A stretch of 64,000 nucleotides of DNA, from positions 16,797,783 through 16,861,782 of the forward strand of contig OZ024861.1 of the NCBI GenBank assembly GCA_964017155.1, given 5' to 3'. Under the pieces are notes generated by a model. The model ran no database searches and was not told the origin of the DNA. It was given only the letters and a program-made list of their open reading frames with translations. The DNA comes from Oasisia sp. SBJ-2009. Its lineage: Eukaryota; Annelida; Polychaeta; Sabellida; Siboglinidae. The position numbers and the translations under genes were made by a program. Positions 38,749 through 52,365 of this stretch are shown here, in pieces; positions within the stretch are counted from its first letter, which is position 1; every line of letters begins with the position of its first letter.

Positions 38749-40991
38749 CCGACCAGGCCCGATTATGTGAAGATTGGCGACGCGGAACAGTCATTCGACA
38801 GTGGGTGAAGCGTTGTTTTTATCAAGTTATTTTATTTATATAACATGTTGAGGTAGATGATAATGTAGGCCGTTCACTGGGAGAATCAAATCAACGAGTG
38901 CATGACATCGATACATGTATCACAGCTAATGCGAGTGGACATTAGTTTTGATGTTGCAGTTCTCATAATCGAAACGTTTTACTCAGACGATTGATCGAGC
39001 TGTTTTTCACGCTATATGATGTATTTCAAGACACACAATGTCAAAATATGATGCAAAATAATGCACATAAAACGAAACTTGTGTAAGAGGCCGAGATCGC
39101 ACCGCGGAAAATATCTTAACATATATATGCATAAGCATCATTCGCGCGGCGAATGCCACACACATTATCGCATGTACACATACACCCACTCAATACAGTT
39201 GAGTAGATGATTCTTTGACTGTCATGACACCAAGCACAACGCATTCATCTCGACTGGAAACAGCATACTTAGGAATCAGCATGCAAAGGAAACCTACACA
39301 AGTGCCTGTTTCTTTGCAATAGTGTAACTCAAGGGTACGCATTTGACATGTCTTCCTTCAAAGACAAGTGTAGAGATCAGTCGATGTTTTGAGACCCATA
39401 TTTATTGCAGTCACACATATCTCGGCACGCAGATTTGTATCTAGGAAGTGACGGAGTTCGAATGCATACGTTGATACATTGCCTTGAAAACAATAGCATA
39501 TGCTACAGTGATCAATGCCAACAGGCCAGCTCTTTGGCCATGTCATGAGCGCTATGCCGACAAACAGGTAACGCCAAAGGCTAGACATAACAGCGATGGA
39601 GAAGAGCCATACGAGAAAACAAAGGTTGTTCGAAACTACCCAGACAACTACGAAATTATATACTAGACATGCGTGGGGTTCATCACTACTCGCGCGTCGC
39701 ATTCTCAGAGGGCCTGTGTCGCTCACACGTCGGTCTCATATAGGAAGACCTGAAACCAAAGAGCAGACATGTCGCAAGTTCAATATGAAAACGAAACCAC
39801 AAAGCAGCTAACAGGCAATGGTCGCATCATATAATCATTGATGTTGAGCTAGCAACACACATTGTACGTCCTACAAAGCGTATTACACTACAGCGTAGAT
39901 CTAGACTGTATGCGAACGAACGTCTTTTATCGCATGTAATGTCATATAATGCTTCAGATACATCTTTGCGCAGCCTGCATACAGCCCTTGTGGCGTAGAC
40001 GTTAACACGTTTTAGAGTTCCAGATCGCAGAGAGTAGATTGCCAACACAATGAAAGGAATTGCTGTCGTTGAGTGTAGTAGTTTGAAGCTCAGCAGTACG
40101 AATGTTAAATTAGATACTGTCCAAACGTCTATTTGCCTAGGCATAGATGGAAAGCTGCTTGAGACATTGTGACAACTCATCGAAGAGTGGTATGCACCAT
40201 ATACAGTGTACTGTGAATGAGAACAAGAATATGAATATTCTGTTCGATTTCCGACAAGAATTAGGCACTTGCGTAGAATGCAAGCCAACCTCAATTGCTC
40301 CTACGTTTGAAACTTCATTACGAGAGGCGCGGGTAGGTTAGTGTAGTGGTTTTAATACGCGCGGACGCAGCAGGCCTGATATATTTGGTCTAAAAATCAA
40401 TGGAGAGAGTCTGACATTGTTGATTCTAATCGGTGTTATACGCCACGCACATTTACTTGCATCGTGCATAAAAAGTTCCCGAATGTCGCACAGGCCGTCG
40501 TACCATAATACAACTGTAGTCCTATGTGTGTACCTTATTGCGAAATAGGTTAGCGCAAGTAAAACATAGAAAGAACGAAGTAAAAGTGGAAGAAAGCGCC
40601 CCCCCCTCCAGTTTGCTTAGATCAAAGGCGTCGCCATCTTGTAATTTGACGTCGCCGGGAACGAAAATGGCGCGTCAGCCGTATTGTCGTGACGTCACGG
40701 TATTGTTGTGGCGCGTCTTCCGGTTTGCCGCCATTACTGTGCCGCGCAGCCGAATGCTGGCGATAGATGCCAGTTTCATTAGGGTAATCTCGACCGCATC
40801 GCGGTGGGATTTGCGTCTTTGACGCCAGTGGGGTGAAAGAATGTGGGCATATGTAAGTATTGAGCCTGCTTTTTTTTATTTTGTTAGACACCGTGCACAT
40901 TGTAACGCTCTTTTATTGTTTTTTCTCAGGTGTCTGCGCCCGGTCAAAAATACAGCGACACATGGCCGAAAACGTCTGGCAGAATTAGTGA
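38749..40991 (+). repeat. Monomer M17 (2,243 bp)
   Basis: Shares GCGTAGATCTAGAC with M7 and M14. The end of the unit has the GATAGATGCCAGTTTCATTAG variant of insertion-bearing units but lacks the LINE insert. Poly-C is 8 bases. Confidence 0.95.
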
Positions 40992-43231
40992 CCGACCAGG
41001 CCCGATTATGTGAAGATTGGCGACGCGGAACAGTCATTCGACAGTGGGTGAACCGTTGTTTTTATCAAGTTATTTTATTTATATAACATGTTTAGGTAGA
41101 TGATAATGTAGGCCGATCACTGGGAGAATCAAATCAACGAGTGCTTGACATCGATACATGTATCACAGATAATGCGAGTGGACATTAGTTTTGATGTTGC
41201 AGTTCTCATAATCGAAAGTTTTACTCAGACGATTGATCGAGCTATTTTTCACGCTATATGATGTATTTCAAGACACGCAATGTCAAAATATGATGCAAAA
41301 TAATGCAAATGAAACGAAACTTGTGTAAGAGGCCGAGATCGCACCGCGGAAAGTATCTTAACACATATATGCATCAGCACCATTCGCGCGGCGAAAGCCA
41401 CACACATTATCGCATGTACACATACACCCACTCAATACAGTTGAGTAGATGACTCTTTGACCGTCATGACACCAAGCACAACGCATTCATCTCGACTGGA
41501 AGCAGCATACTTAGGAATCAGCACGCAAAGGCAACCTACACAAGTGCCTCTTTCTTTGCAATAGTGTAACTCAAGGGTACGCATTTCACATGTCTTCCTT
41601 CAAAGACAAGTGTAGAGATCAGTCGATGCTTTAAGACCCATATTTATTGCAGTCACACATATCTCGGCACGCAGATTTGTATCTAGGAAGTGACGGAGTT
41701 CGAATGCATATGTTGATACATTGCCTTGAAAACAATAGCATATGCTACAGTGATCAGTGCCAACAGGCCAACTCTTTGGCCATGTCATGAGCGCTATGCC
41801 GACAAACAGGTAACGCCAAAGGTTAGACATAACAGCGATGGAGAAGAGCCATACGAGAAAACAAAGGTTGTTCCAAACTACCCAGACAACTACGAAATTA
41901 TGTACTAGACATGCGTGGGGTTCATCACTACTCGCGCGTCGCATTCTGAGAGGGTCTGTGTCCCTCACACGTCGGTCTCAAATAGGAAGACCTGAAACGA
42001 AAGAGCAGACATGTCGCAAGTTCAATATGAAAACGAAACCACAAAGCAACTAACAGGCAATGGTCGCATCATATAATCATTGATGTTGAGCTAGCTACAT
42101 ACATTGTACGTCCTACAAAGCGTATTACACTACAGAGTAAATCTAGACTGTATGCGAACGAACGTCTTTTATCGCATGGAATGGCATATACTGCTTCAGA
42201 TACATCTTTGCGCAGCCTGCATACAGCCATCGTGGCGTAGCCGTTAACACGTTTTAGAGTTCCAGATCGCAGAGAGTAGATTGCCAACACAATGAAAGGA
42301 ATTGCTGTCGTTGAGTGTAGTAGTTTGAAGCTCAGCAGTACGAATGTTAAATTAGATACTGTCCAAACGTCTATTTGCCTAGGCATAGGTGGAAAGCTGC
42401 TTGAGACATTGAGACAACTCATCGAAGAGTGGTATGCACCATATACAGTGTACTGTGAATGAGAACAAGAATATGAATATTCTGTTCGATTTCCGACAAG
42501 AATTAGGCACTTGCGTAGAATGCAAGCCAACCTCAATTGCTCCTACGTTTGAAAGTTCATTACGAGAGGCGCGGGTAGGGCAGTGTAGTGGTTTTAATAC
42601 GCGCGGACGCAGCAGGCGTGGTATATTTGGTCTAAAAATCAATGGAGAGAGTCTGACATTGTTGAATCTAATCGGTGTTATACGCCACGCACATTGACTT
42701 GAATCGTGCATACAAAGAACCCGAATGTCGCACAGGCCGTCGTACCATAATACAACTGTAGTCCTATGTGTGTACCTTATTGCGAAATAGGCTAGCGCAA
42801 GTAAAACATAGAAAGAACGAAGTAAAAGTGGAAGAAAGCGCCCCCCCCCTCCAGTTTGCTTAGATCAAAGGCGTCGCCATCTTGTAATTTGACGTCGCCG
42901 GGAACGAAAATGGCGCGTCTGCCGTATTGTCGTGACGTCACGGTATTGTTGTGGCGCGTCTTCCGGTTTGCCGCCATTACTGTGCCGCGCAGCCGAATGC
43001 TGGCGACAGATGCCAGTTTCTCTAGGGTAATCTCGACCGCATCGCGGTGGGATTTGCGTCTTTGAAGCGTGGGGTGAAGGAATGTGGGCATATGTAAGCA
43101 TTGAGCATGCTGTTTTTTATTTTGTTGGACACCGTGCACATTGTAACGCTCTTTTATTGTTTTTTCTCAGGTGTCTGCGCCCGGTGAAGATACAGCGACC
43201 CATGGCCGGAAACGTCTGGCAGCATTACTGA
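40992..43231 (+). repeat. Monomer M18 (2,240 bp)
   Basis: Full unit. The start resembles M5 (AACATGTTTAGG). A private base is missing at 41217 (CGAAAGTTTTAC). Confidence 0.95.
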
Positions 43232-45474
43232 CCGACCAGGCTCGATTATGTGAAGATTGGCGACGCGGAACAGTCATTCGACAGTGGGTGAAGCGTTGTT
43301 TTTATCAAGTTATTTTATTTATATAACATGTTGAGGTAGATGATAATGTAGGCCGATCACTGGGAGAATCAAATCAACGAGTGCATGACATCGATACATG
43401 TATCATAGCTAATGCGAGTGGACATTAGTTTTGATGTTGCAGTTCTCATAATCGAAACGTTTTACTCAGACGATTTATCCAGCTATTGTTCACGCTATAT
43501 GATATATTTCAAGACACGCAATGTCAAAATATGATGCAAAATAATGCACATGAAACGAAACTTGTGTAAGAGGCCGAGATCGCACCGCGGAAAGTATCTT
43601 AACATATAAATGCATAAGCACCATTCGCGCGGCGAATGCCACACACATTATCGCATGTACACATACACCCACTCAATACAGTTGAGTAGATGATTCTTTG
43701 ACCGTCATGACACCAAGCACAACGCATTCATCTCGACTAGAAACAGCATACTTAGGAATCAGCATGCAAAGGGAACCTACACAAGTGCCTCTTTCTTTGC
43801 AATAGTGTAACTCAAGAGTACGCATTTGACATGTCTTCTTTCAAAGACAAGTGTAGAGATCAGTCGATGTTTTGAGTCCCATATTTATTGCAGTCACACA
43901 TATCTCGGCACGCAGATTTGTATCTAGGAAGTGACGGAGTTCGAATGCATATGTTGATACATTTCCTTGAAAACAATAGCATATGCTACAGTGATCAGTG
44001 CCAACAGGCCAGCTCTTTGGCCATGTCATGAGCGCTATGCCGACACACAGGTAACGCCAAAGGCTAGACATAACAGCGATGGAGAAGAGCCATACGAGAA
44101 AACAAAGGTTGTTCCAAACTACCCAGACAACTACGAAATTATATACTAGACATGCGTGGGGTTCATCACTACTCGCGCGTCGCATTCTCAGAGGGTCTGT
44201 GTCGCTCTCACGTCGGTCTCAAATAGGAAGACCTGAAACCAAACAGCAGACATGTCGCAAGTTCAATTTGAAAACGAAACCACAAAGCAGCTAACAGGCA
44301 ATGGTCGCATCATATAATCATTGATGTTGAGCTAGCTACATACATTGTACGTCCTACAAAGCGTATTACACTACAGAGTAAATATAGACTGTATGCGAAC
44401 GAACGTCTTTTATCGCATGGAATGGCATATAATGCTTCAGATACATCTTTGCGCAGCCTGCATACAGCCCTCGTGGCGTCGCCGTTAACACGTTTTAGAG
44501 TTCCAGATCGCAGAGAGTAGATTGCCAACACAATGAAGGGAACTTCTGTCGTTGAGTGTAGTAGTTTGAAGCTCAGCAGTACGAATGTTAAATTAGATAC
44601 TATCCAAACGTCTATTTGCCTAGGCATAGGTGGAAAGCTGCTTGAGACATTGAGACAACTCATCGAAGACTGGTATGCACCATATACAGTGTACTGTGAA
44701 TGAGAACAAGAATATGAATATTCTGTTCGATTTCCGACAAGAATTAGGCACTTGCGTATAATGCAAGCCAACCTCAATTGCTCCTACGTTTGAAACTTCA
44801 TTACGAGAGGCGCGGGTAGGTTAGTGTAGTGGTTTTAATACGCGCAGACGCAGCAGGCGTGATATATTTGGTCTAAAAATCAATGGAGAGAGTCTGACAT
44901 TGTTGATTCTAATCGGTGTTATACGCCACGCACATTTACTTGCATCGTGCATAAAAAGTACCCGAATGTCGCACAGGCCGTCGTACCATAATATAACTGT
45001 AGTCCTATGTGTGTACCTTATTGCGAAATAGGCTAGCGCAAGTAAAACATAGAAAGAACGAAGTAAAAGTGGAAGAAAGCGCCCCCCCCCCCCCCAGTTT
45101 GCTTAGATCAAAGGCGTCGCCAGCTTGAAATTTGACGTCGCCTTGAACGACAATGGCGCGTCTGCCGTATTGTCGTGACGTCACGGTATTGTTGTGGCGC
45201 GTCTTCCGGTTTGCTGCCATTACTGTGCCGCGCAGCCGAATGCTGGCGACAGATGCCAGTTTCTTTAGGGTAATCTCGACCGCATCGCGGTGGGATTTGC
45301 GTCTTTGAAGCGTGGGGTGAAGGAATGTGGGCATATGTAAGCATTGAGCATGCTGTTTTTAATTTTGTTAGACACCGTGCACACTGTAACGCTCTTTTAT
45401 TGTTTTTTCTCAGGTGTCTGCGCCCGGTGAAGATACAGCGACACATGGCCGAAAACGTCTGGCAGCATTACTGA
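43232..45474 (+). repeat. Monomer M19 (2,243 bp)
   Basis: The second half is almost the same as M20 and M21 (GATACTATCCAAACG, CGAAGACTGG, GCGTATAATGC). A second homogenised block starts here. Confidence 0.95.
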
Positions 45475-47716
45475 CCGACCAGGCCCGATTATGTGAAGAT
45501 TGGCGACGCGGAACAGTCATTCGACAGTTGGTGAAGCGTTGTTTTTATCAAGTTATTTTATTTATATAACATGTTTAGGTAGATGATAATGTAGGCCGAT
45601 CACTGGGAGAATCAAATCAACGAGTGCATGACATCGATACATGTATCATAGCTAATGCGAGTGGACATTAGTTTTGATGTTGCAGTTCTCATAATCGAAA
45701 CGTTTTACTCAGACGATTGATCCAGCTATTTTTCACGCTATATGATGTATTTCAAGACACGCAATGTCAAAATATGATGCAAAATAATGCACATGAAACG
45801 AAACTTGTGTAAGAGGCCGAGATCGCACCGCGGAAAGTATCTTAACATATATATGCATAAGCACCATTCGCGCGGCGAATGCCACACACATTATCGCATG
45901 TACACATACACCCACTCAACACAGTTGAGTAGATGATTCTTTGACCGTCATGACACCTAGCACAACGCATTCATCTCGACTGGAAACAGCATACTTAGGA
46001 ATCAGCTTGCAAAGGAAACCTACACAAGTGCCTCTTTCTTTGCAATAGTGTAACTCAAGGGTACGCATTTGACATGTCTTCCTTCAAAGACAAGTGTAGA
46101 GATCAGTCGATGTTTTGAGACCCATATTTATTGCAGTCACACATATCTTGGCACGCAGATTTGTATCTAGGAAGTGACGGAATTCGAATGCATATGTTGA
46201 TACATTGCATTGAAAACAATAGCATATGCTACAGTGATCAGTGCCAACAGGCCAGCTCTTTGGCCATGTCATGAGCGCTATGCCGACACACAGGTAACGC
46301 CAAAGGCTAGACATAACAGCGATGGAGAAGAGCCATACGAGAAAACAAAGGTTGTTCCAAACTACCCAGACAACTACGAAATTATATACTAGACATGCGT
46401 GGGGTTCATCACTACTCGCGCGTCGCATTCTCAGAGGGTCTGTGTCGCTCTCACGTCGGTCTCAAATAGGAAGACCTGAAACCAAACAGCAGACATGTCG
46501 CAAGTTCAATTTGAAAACGAAACCACAAAGCAGCTAACAGGCAATGGTCGCATCATATAATCATTGATGTTGAGCTAGCTACATACATTGTACGTCCTAC
46601 AAAGCGTATTACACTACAGAGTAAATATAGACTGTATGCGAACGAACGTCTTTTATCGCATGGAATGGCATATAATGCTTCAGATACATCTTTGCGCAGC
46701 CTGCATACAGCCCTCGTGGCGTCGCCGTTAACACGTTTTAGAGTTCCAGATCGCAGAGAGTAGATTGCCAACACAATGAAGGGAACTTCTGTCGTTGAGT
46801 GTAGTAGTTTGAAGCTCAGCAGTACGAATGTTAAATTAGATACTATCCAAACGTCTATTTGCCTAGGCATAGGTGGAAAGCTGCTTGAGACATTGAGACA
46901 ACTCATCGAAGACTGGTATGCACCATATACAGTGTACTGTGAATGAGAACAAGAATATGAATATTCTGTTCGATTTCCGACAAGAATTAGGCACTTGCGT
47001 ATAATGCAAGCCAACCTCAATTGCTCCTACGTTTGAAACTTCATTACGAGAGGCGCGGGTAGGTTAGTGTAGTGGTTTTAATACGCGCAGACGCAGCAGG
47101 CGTGATATATTTGGTCTAAAAATCAATGGAGAGAGTCTGACATTGTTGATTCTAATCGGTGTTATACGCCACGCACATTTACTTGCATCGTGCATAAAAA
47201 GTACCCGAATGTCGCACAGGCCGTCGTACCATAATATAACTGTAGTCCTATGTGTGTACCTTATTGCGAAATAGGCTAGCGCAAGTAAAACATAGAAAGA
47301 ACGAAGTAAAAGTGGAAGAAAGCGCCCCCCCCCCCCCAGTTTGCTTAGATCAAAGGCGTCGCCAGCTTGAAATTTGACGTCGCCTTGAACGACAATGGCG
47401 CGTCTGCCGTATTGTCGTGACGTCACGGTATTGTTGTGGCGCGTCTTCCGGTTTGCTGCCATTACTGTGCCGCGCAGCCGAATGCTGGCGACAGATGCCA
47501 GTTTCTTTAGGGTAATCTCGACCGCATCGCGGTGGGATTTGCGTCTTTGAAGCGTGGGGTGAAGGAATGTGGGCATATGTAAGCATTGAGCATGCTGTTT
47601 TTAATTTTGTTAGACACCGTGCACACTGTAACGCTCTTTTATTGTTTTTTCTCAGGTGTCTGCGCCCGGTGAAGATACAGCGACACATGGCCGAAAACGT
47701 CTGGCAGCATTACTGA
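45475..47716 (+). repeat. Monomer M20 (2,242 bp), second homogenised block
   Basis: Near-identical to M21. Diagnostic variants are CGACAGTTGGTG, ACACCTAGCAC and TTGCATTGAAAAC. Confidence 0.95.
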
Positions 47717-49957
47717 CCGACCAGGCCCGATTATGTGAAGATTGGCGACGCGGAACAGTCATTCGACAGTTGGTGAAGCGTTGTTTTTATCAAGTTATTT
47801 TATTTATATAACATGTTTAGGTAGATGATAATGTAGGCCGATCACTGGGAGAATCAAATCAACGAGTGCATGACATCGATACATGTATCATAGCTAATGC
47901 GAGTGGACATTAGTTTTGATGTTGCAGTTCTCATAATCGAAACGTTTTACTCAGACGATTGATCCAGCTATTTTTCACGCTATATGATGTATTTCAAGAC
48001 ACGCAATGTCAAAATATGATGCAAAATAATGCACATGAAACGAAACTTGTGTAAGAGGCCGAGATCGCACCGCGGAAAGTATCTTAACATATATATGCAT
48101 AAGCACCATTCGCGCGGCGAATGCCACACACATTATCGCATGTACACATACACCCACTCAACACAGTTGAGTAGATGATTCTTTGACCGTCATGACACCT
48201 AGCACAACGCATTCATCTCGACTGGAAACAGCATACTTAGGAATCAGCTTGCAAAGGAAACCTACACAAGTGCCTCTTTCTTTGCAATAGTGTAACTCAA
48301 GGGTACGCATTTGACATGTCTTCCTTCAAAGACAAGTGTAGAGATCAGTCGATGTTTTGAGACCCATATTTATTGCAGTCACACATATCTCGGCACGCAG
48401 ATTTGTATCTAGGAAGTGACGGAATTCGAATGCATATGTTGATACATTGCATTGAAAACAATAGCATATGCTACAGTGATCAGTGCCAACAGGCCAGCTC
48501 TTTGGCCATGTCATGAGCGCTATGCCGACAAACAGGTAACGCCAAAGGCTAGACATAACAGCGATGGAGAAGAGCCATACGAGAAAACAAAGGTTGTTCC
48601 AAACTACCCAGACAACTACGAAATTATATACTAGACATGCGTGGGGTTCATCACTATTCGCGCGTCGCATTCTCAGAGGGTCTGTGTCGCTCACACGTCG
48701 GTCTCAAATAGGAAGACCTGAAACCAAAGAGCAGACATGTCGCAAGTTCAATATGAAAACGAAACCACAAATCAACTAACAGGCAATGGTCGCATCATAT
48801 AATCATTGATGTTGAGCTAGCTACACACATTGTACGTCCTACAAAGCGTATTACACTACAGAGTAAATATAGACTGTATGCGAACGAACGTCTTTTATCG
48901 CATGGAATGGCATATAATGCTTCAGATACATCTTTGCGCAGCCTGCATACAGCCCTCGTGGCGTCGCCGTTAACACGTTTTAGAGTTCCAGATCGCAGAG
49001 AGTAGATTGCCAACACAATGAAGGGAACTTCTGTCGTTGAGTGTAGTAGTTTGAAGCTCAGCAGTACGAATGTTAAATTAGATACTATCCAAACGTCTAT
49101 TTGCCTAGGCATAGGTGGAAAGCTGCTTGAGACATTGAGACAACTCATCGAAGACTGGTATGCACCATATACAGTGTACTGTGAATGAGAACAAGAATAT
49201 GAATATTCTGTTCGATTTCCGACAAGAATTAGGCACTTGCGTATAATGCAAGCCAACCTCAATTGCTCCTACGTTTGAAACTTCATTACGAGAGGCGCGG
49301 GTAGGTTAGTGTAGTGGTTTTAATACGCGCAGACGCAGCAGGCGTGATATATTTGGTCTAAAAATCAATGGAGAGAGTCTGACATTGTTGATTCTAATCG
49401 GTGTTATACGCCACGCACATTTACTTGCATCGTGCATAAAAAGTACCCGAATGTCGCACAGGCCGTCGTACCATAATATAACTGTAGTCCTATGTGTGTA
49501 CCTTATTGCGAAATAGGCTAGCGCAAGTAAAACATAGAAAGAACGAAGTAAAAGTGGAAGAAAGCGCCCCCCCCCCCCAGTTTGCTTAGATCAAAGGCGT
49601 CGCCAGCTTGAAATTTGACGTCGCCTTGAACGACAATGGCGCGTCTGCCGTATTGTCGTGACGTCACGGTATTGTTGTGGCGCGTCTTCCGGTTTGCTGC
49701 CATTACTGTGCCGCGCAGCCGAATGCTGGCGACAGATGCCAGTTTCTTTAGGGTAATCTCGACCGCATCGCGGTGGGATTTGCGTCTTTGAAGCGTGGGG
49801 TGAAGGAATGTGGGCATATGTAAGCATTGAGCATGCTGTTTTTAATTTTGTTAGACACCGTGCACACTGTAACGCTCTTTTATTGTTTTTTCTCAGGTGT
49901 CTGCGCCCGGTGAAGATACAGCGACACATGGCCGAAAACGTCAGGCAGCATTACTGA
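47717..49957 (+). repeat. Monomer M21 (2,241 bp), second homogenised block
   Basis: Near-identical to M20 and, in its first half, to M22. Confidence 0.95.
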
Positions 49958-52196
49958 CCGACCAGGCCCGATTATGTGAAGATTGGCGACGCGGAACAGT
50001 CATTCGACAGTTGGTGAAGCGTTGTTTTTATCAAGTTATTTTATTTATATAACATGTTTAGGTAGATGATAATGTAGGCCGATCACTGGGAGAATCAAAT
50101 CAACGAGTGCATGACATCGATACATGTATCATAGCTAATGCGAGTGGACATTAGTTTTGATGTTGCAGTTCTCATAATCGAAACGTTTTACTCAGACGAT
50201 TGATCCAGCTATTTTTCACGCTATATGATGTATTTCAAGACACGCAATGTCAAAATATGATGCAAAATAATGCACATGAAACGAAACTTGTGTAAGAGGC
50301 CGAGATCGCACCGCGGAAAGTATCTTAACATATATATGCATAAGCACCATTCGCGCGGCGAATGCCACACACATTATCGCATGTACACATACACCCACTC
50401 AACACAGTTGAGTAGATGATTCTTTGACCGTCATGACACCTAGCACAACGCATTCATCTCGACTGGAAACAGCATACTTAGGAATCAGCTTGCAAAGGAA
50501 ACCTACACAAGTGCCTCTTTCTTTGCAATAGTGTAACTCAAGGGTACGCATTTGACATGTCTTCCTTCAAAGACAAGTGTAGAGATCAGTCGATGTTTTG
50601 AGACCCATATTTATTGCAGTCACACATATCTCGGCACGCAGATTTGTATCTAGGAAGTGACGGAATTCGAATGCATATGTTGATACATTGCATTGAAAAC
50701 AATAGCATATGCTACAGTGATCAGTGCCAACAGGCCAGCTCTTTGGCCATGTCATGAGCGCTATGCCGACAAACAGGTAACGCCAAAGGCTAGACATAAC
50801 AGCGATGGAGAAGAGCCATACGAGAAAACAAAGGTTGTTCCAAACTACCCAGACAACTACGAAATTATATACTAGACATGCGTGGGGTTCATCACTATTC
50901 GCGCGTCGCATTCTCAGAGGGTCTGTGTCGCTCACACGTCGGTCTCAAATAGGAAGACCTGAAACCAAAGAGCAGACATGTCGCAAGTTCAATATGAAAA
51001 CGAAACCACAAAGCAACTAACAGGCAATGGTCGCATCATATAATCATTGATGTTGAGCTAGCTACATACATTGTACGTCCTACAAAGCGTATTACACTAC
51101 AGAGTAAATCTAGACTGTATGCGAACGAACGTCTTTTATCGCATGGAATGGCACATAATGCTTCAGATACATCTTTGCGCAGCCTGCATACAGCCCTCGT
51201 GGCGTAGCCGTTAACACGTTTTAGAGTTCCAGATCGCAGAGAGTAGATTGCCAACACAATGAAAGGAATTGCTGTCGTTGAGTGTAGTAGTTTGAAGCTC
51301 AGCACTACGAATGTTAAATTAGATACTGTCCAAACGTCTATTTGCCTAGGCATAGGTGGAAAGCTGCTTGAGACATTGAAACAACTCATCGAAGAGTGGT
51401 ATGCACCATATACAGTGAACTGTGAATGAGAACAAGAATATGAATATTCTGTTCGATTTCGGACAAGAATTAGGCACTTGCGTAGAATGGAAGCCAACCT
51501 CAATTGCTCCTACGTTTGAAACTTCATTACGAGAGGCGCGGGTATGGTAGTGTAGTGGTTTTAATACGCGCGGACGCAGCAGGCGTGATATATTTGGTCT
51601 AAAAATCAATGGAGACATTGTTGAATCTAATCGGTGTTATACGCCACGCACATTGACTTGAATCGTGCATACAAAGAACCCGAATGTCGCACAGGCCGTC
51701 GTCCCATAATACAACTGTAGTCCTATGTGTGTACCTTATTGCGAAATAGGCTACCGCAAGTAAAACATAGAAAGAACGAAGTAAAAGTGGAAGAAAGCGC
51801 ACCCCCCCCCCCCCCAGTTTGCTTAGATCAAAGGCATCGCCATCTTGAAATTTGACGTCGCCGGGAACGAAAATGGCGCGTCTGTCGTATTGTCGTGATG
51901 TCACGGTATTGTTGTGGCGCGTCTTCCGGTTTGCCGCCATTACTGTGCCGCGCAGCCGAATGCTGGCGACAGATGCCAGGTTCTTTAGGGTAATCTCGAC
52001 CGCATCGCGGTGGGATTTGCGTCTTTGACGCCAGTGGGGTGAAGGAATGTGGGCATATGTAAGCATTGAGCCTGCTGTTTTCAATTTTGTTAGACACCGT
52101 GCACATTGTAACGCTCTTTTATTGTTTTTTCTCAGATGTCTGCGCCCGGTGAAGACACAACGACACATGGCCGAAAACGTCTGGCAGCATTGCTGA
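49958..52196 (+). repeat. Monomer M22, chimeric (2,239 bp)
   Basis: The first half follows M21. The second half is of another type and lacks 8 bp in GGAGAGAGTCTGAC (51610). The CRE palindrome is mutated to TGATGTCA near 51897. Confidence 0.93.
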
Positions 52197-52365
52197 CCGA
52201 CCAGGCCCGATTATGTGAAGATTGTCGACGCGGAACAGTCATTCGACAGTGGGTGAAGCGTTGTTTTTATCAAGTTATTTTATTTATATAACATGTTGAG
52301 GTAGATGTTAATGTAGGCCGATCACTGGGAGAATCAAATCAACGAGTGCATGACATCGATACATA
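52197..52365 (+). repeat. Monomer M23, terminal stub (169 bp)
   Basis: Last partial unit. It follows the monomer to CATCGATACAT and then stops. The next base belongs to the inverted diverged copy. Confidence 0.93.

Larger units (their letters stand above)
2947..52365 (+). repeat. Macrosatellite array, about 2,243-bp monomer, head to tail, 21 full units plus two partial
   Basis: The same sequence recurs with anchor GACGCGGAACAGTCATT at 2977, 3966, 6211, 8452, 11084, 13320, 15562, 17807, 20050, 22291, 24534, 26777, 29022, 31265, 33507, 36146, 38779, 41022, 43262, 45505, 47747, 49988 and 52227. A few anchors carry one substitution. Spacing is 2,236-2,245 bp, except 989 bp in the first unit (deletion) and 2,632-2,639 bp in three units with a LINE insertion. 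All units point the same way. Within each unit, in order from the chosen start, are: the end of an exon-like frame, AT-rich sequence, the palindrome GATACATGTATC, a long middle part with open frames on the - strand, a poly-C tract of 8-15 bases, a CRE/ETS/YY1-like block, and an intron-like segment with polypyrimidine tract. The array has no known function. The monomer size is in the class called macrosatellites. Confidence 0.98.

Noticed and set aside
3205..52168. More than a hundred short ORFs in the macrosatellite on both strands
   Set aside because: They recur only because the DNA recurs. They overlap each other on opposite strands, change length with single substitutions and match no family I recognise.
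2947..52365. CRISPR array or rDNA/histone/5S-type gene cluster as explanation for the tandem repeat
   Set aside because: Repeats are 2.24 kb without spacers. No rRNA, histone or snRNA sequence is recognisable in the monomer.
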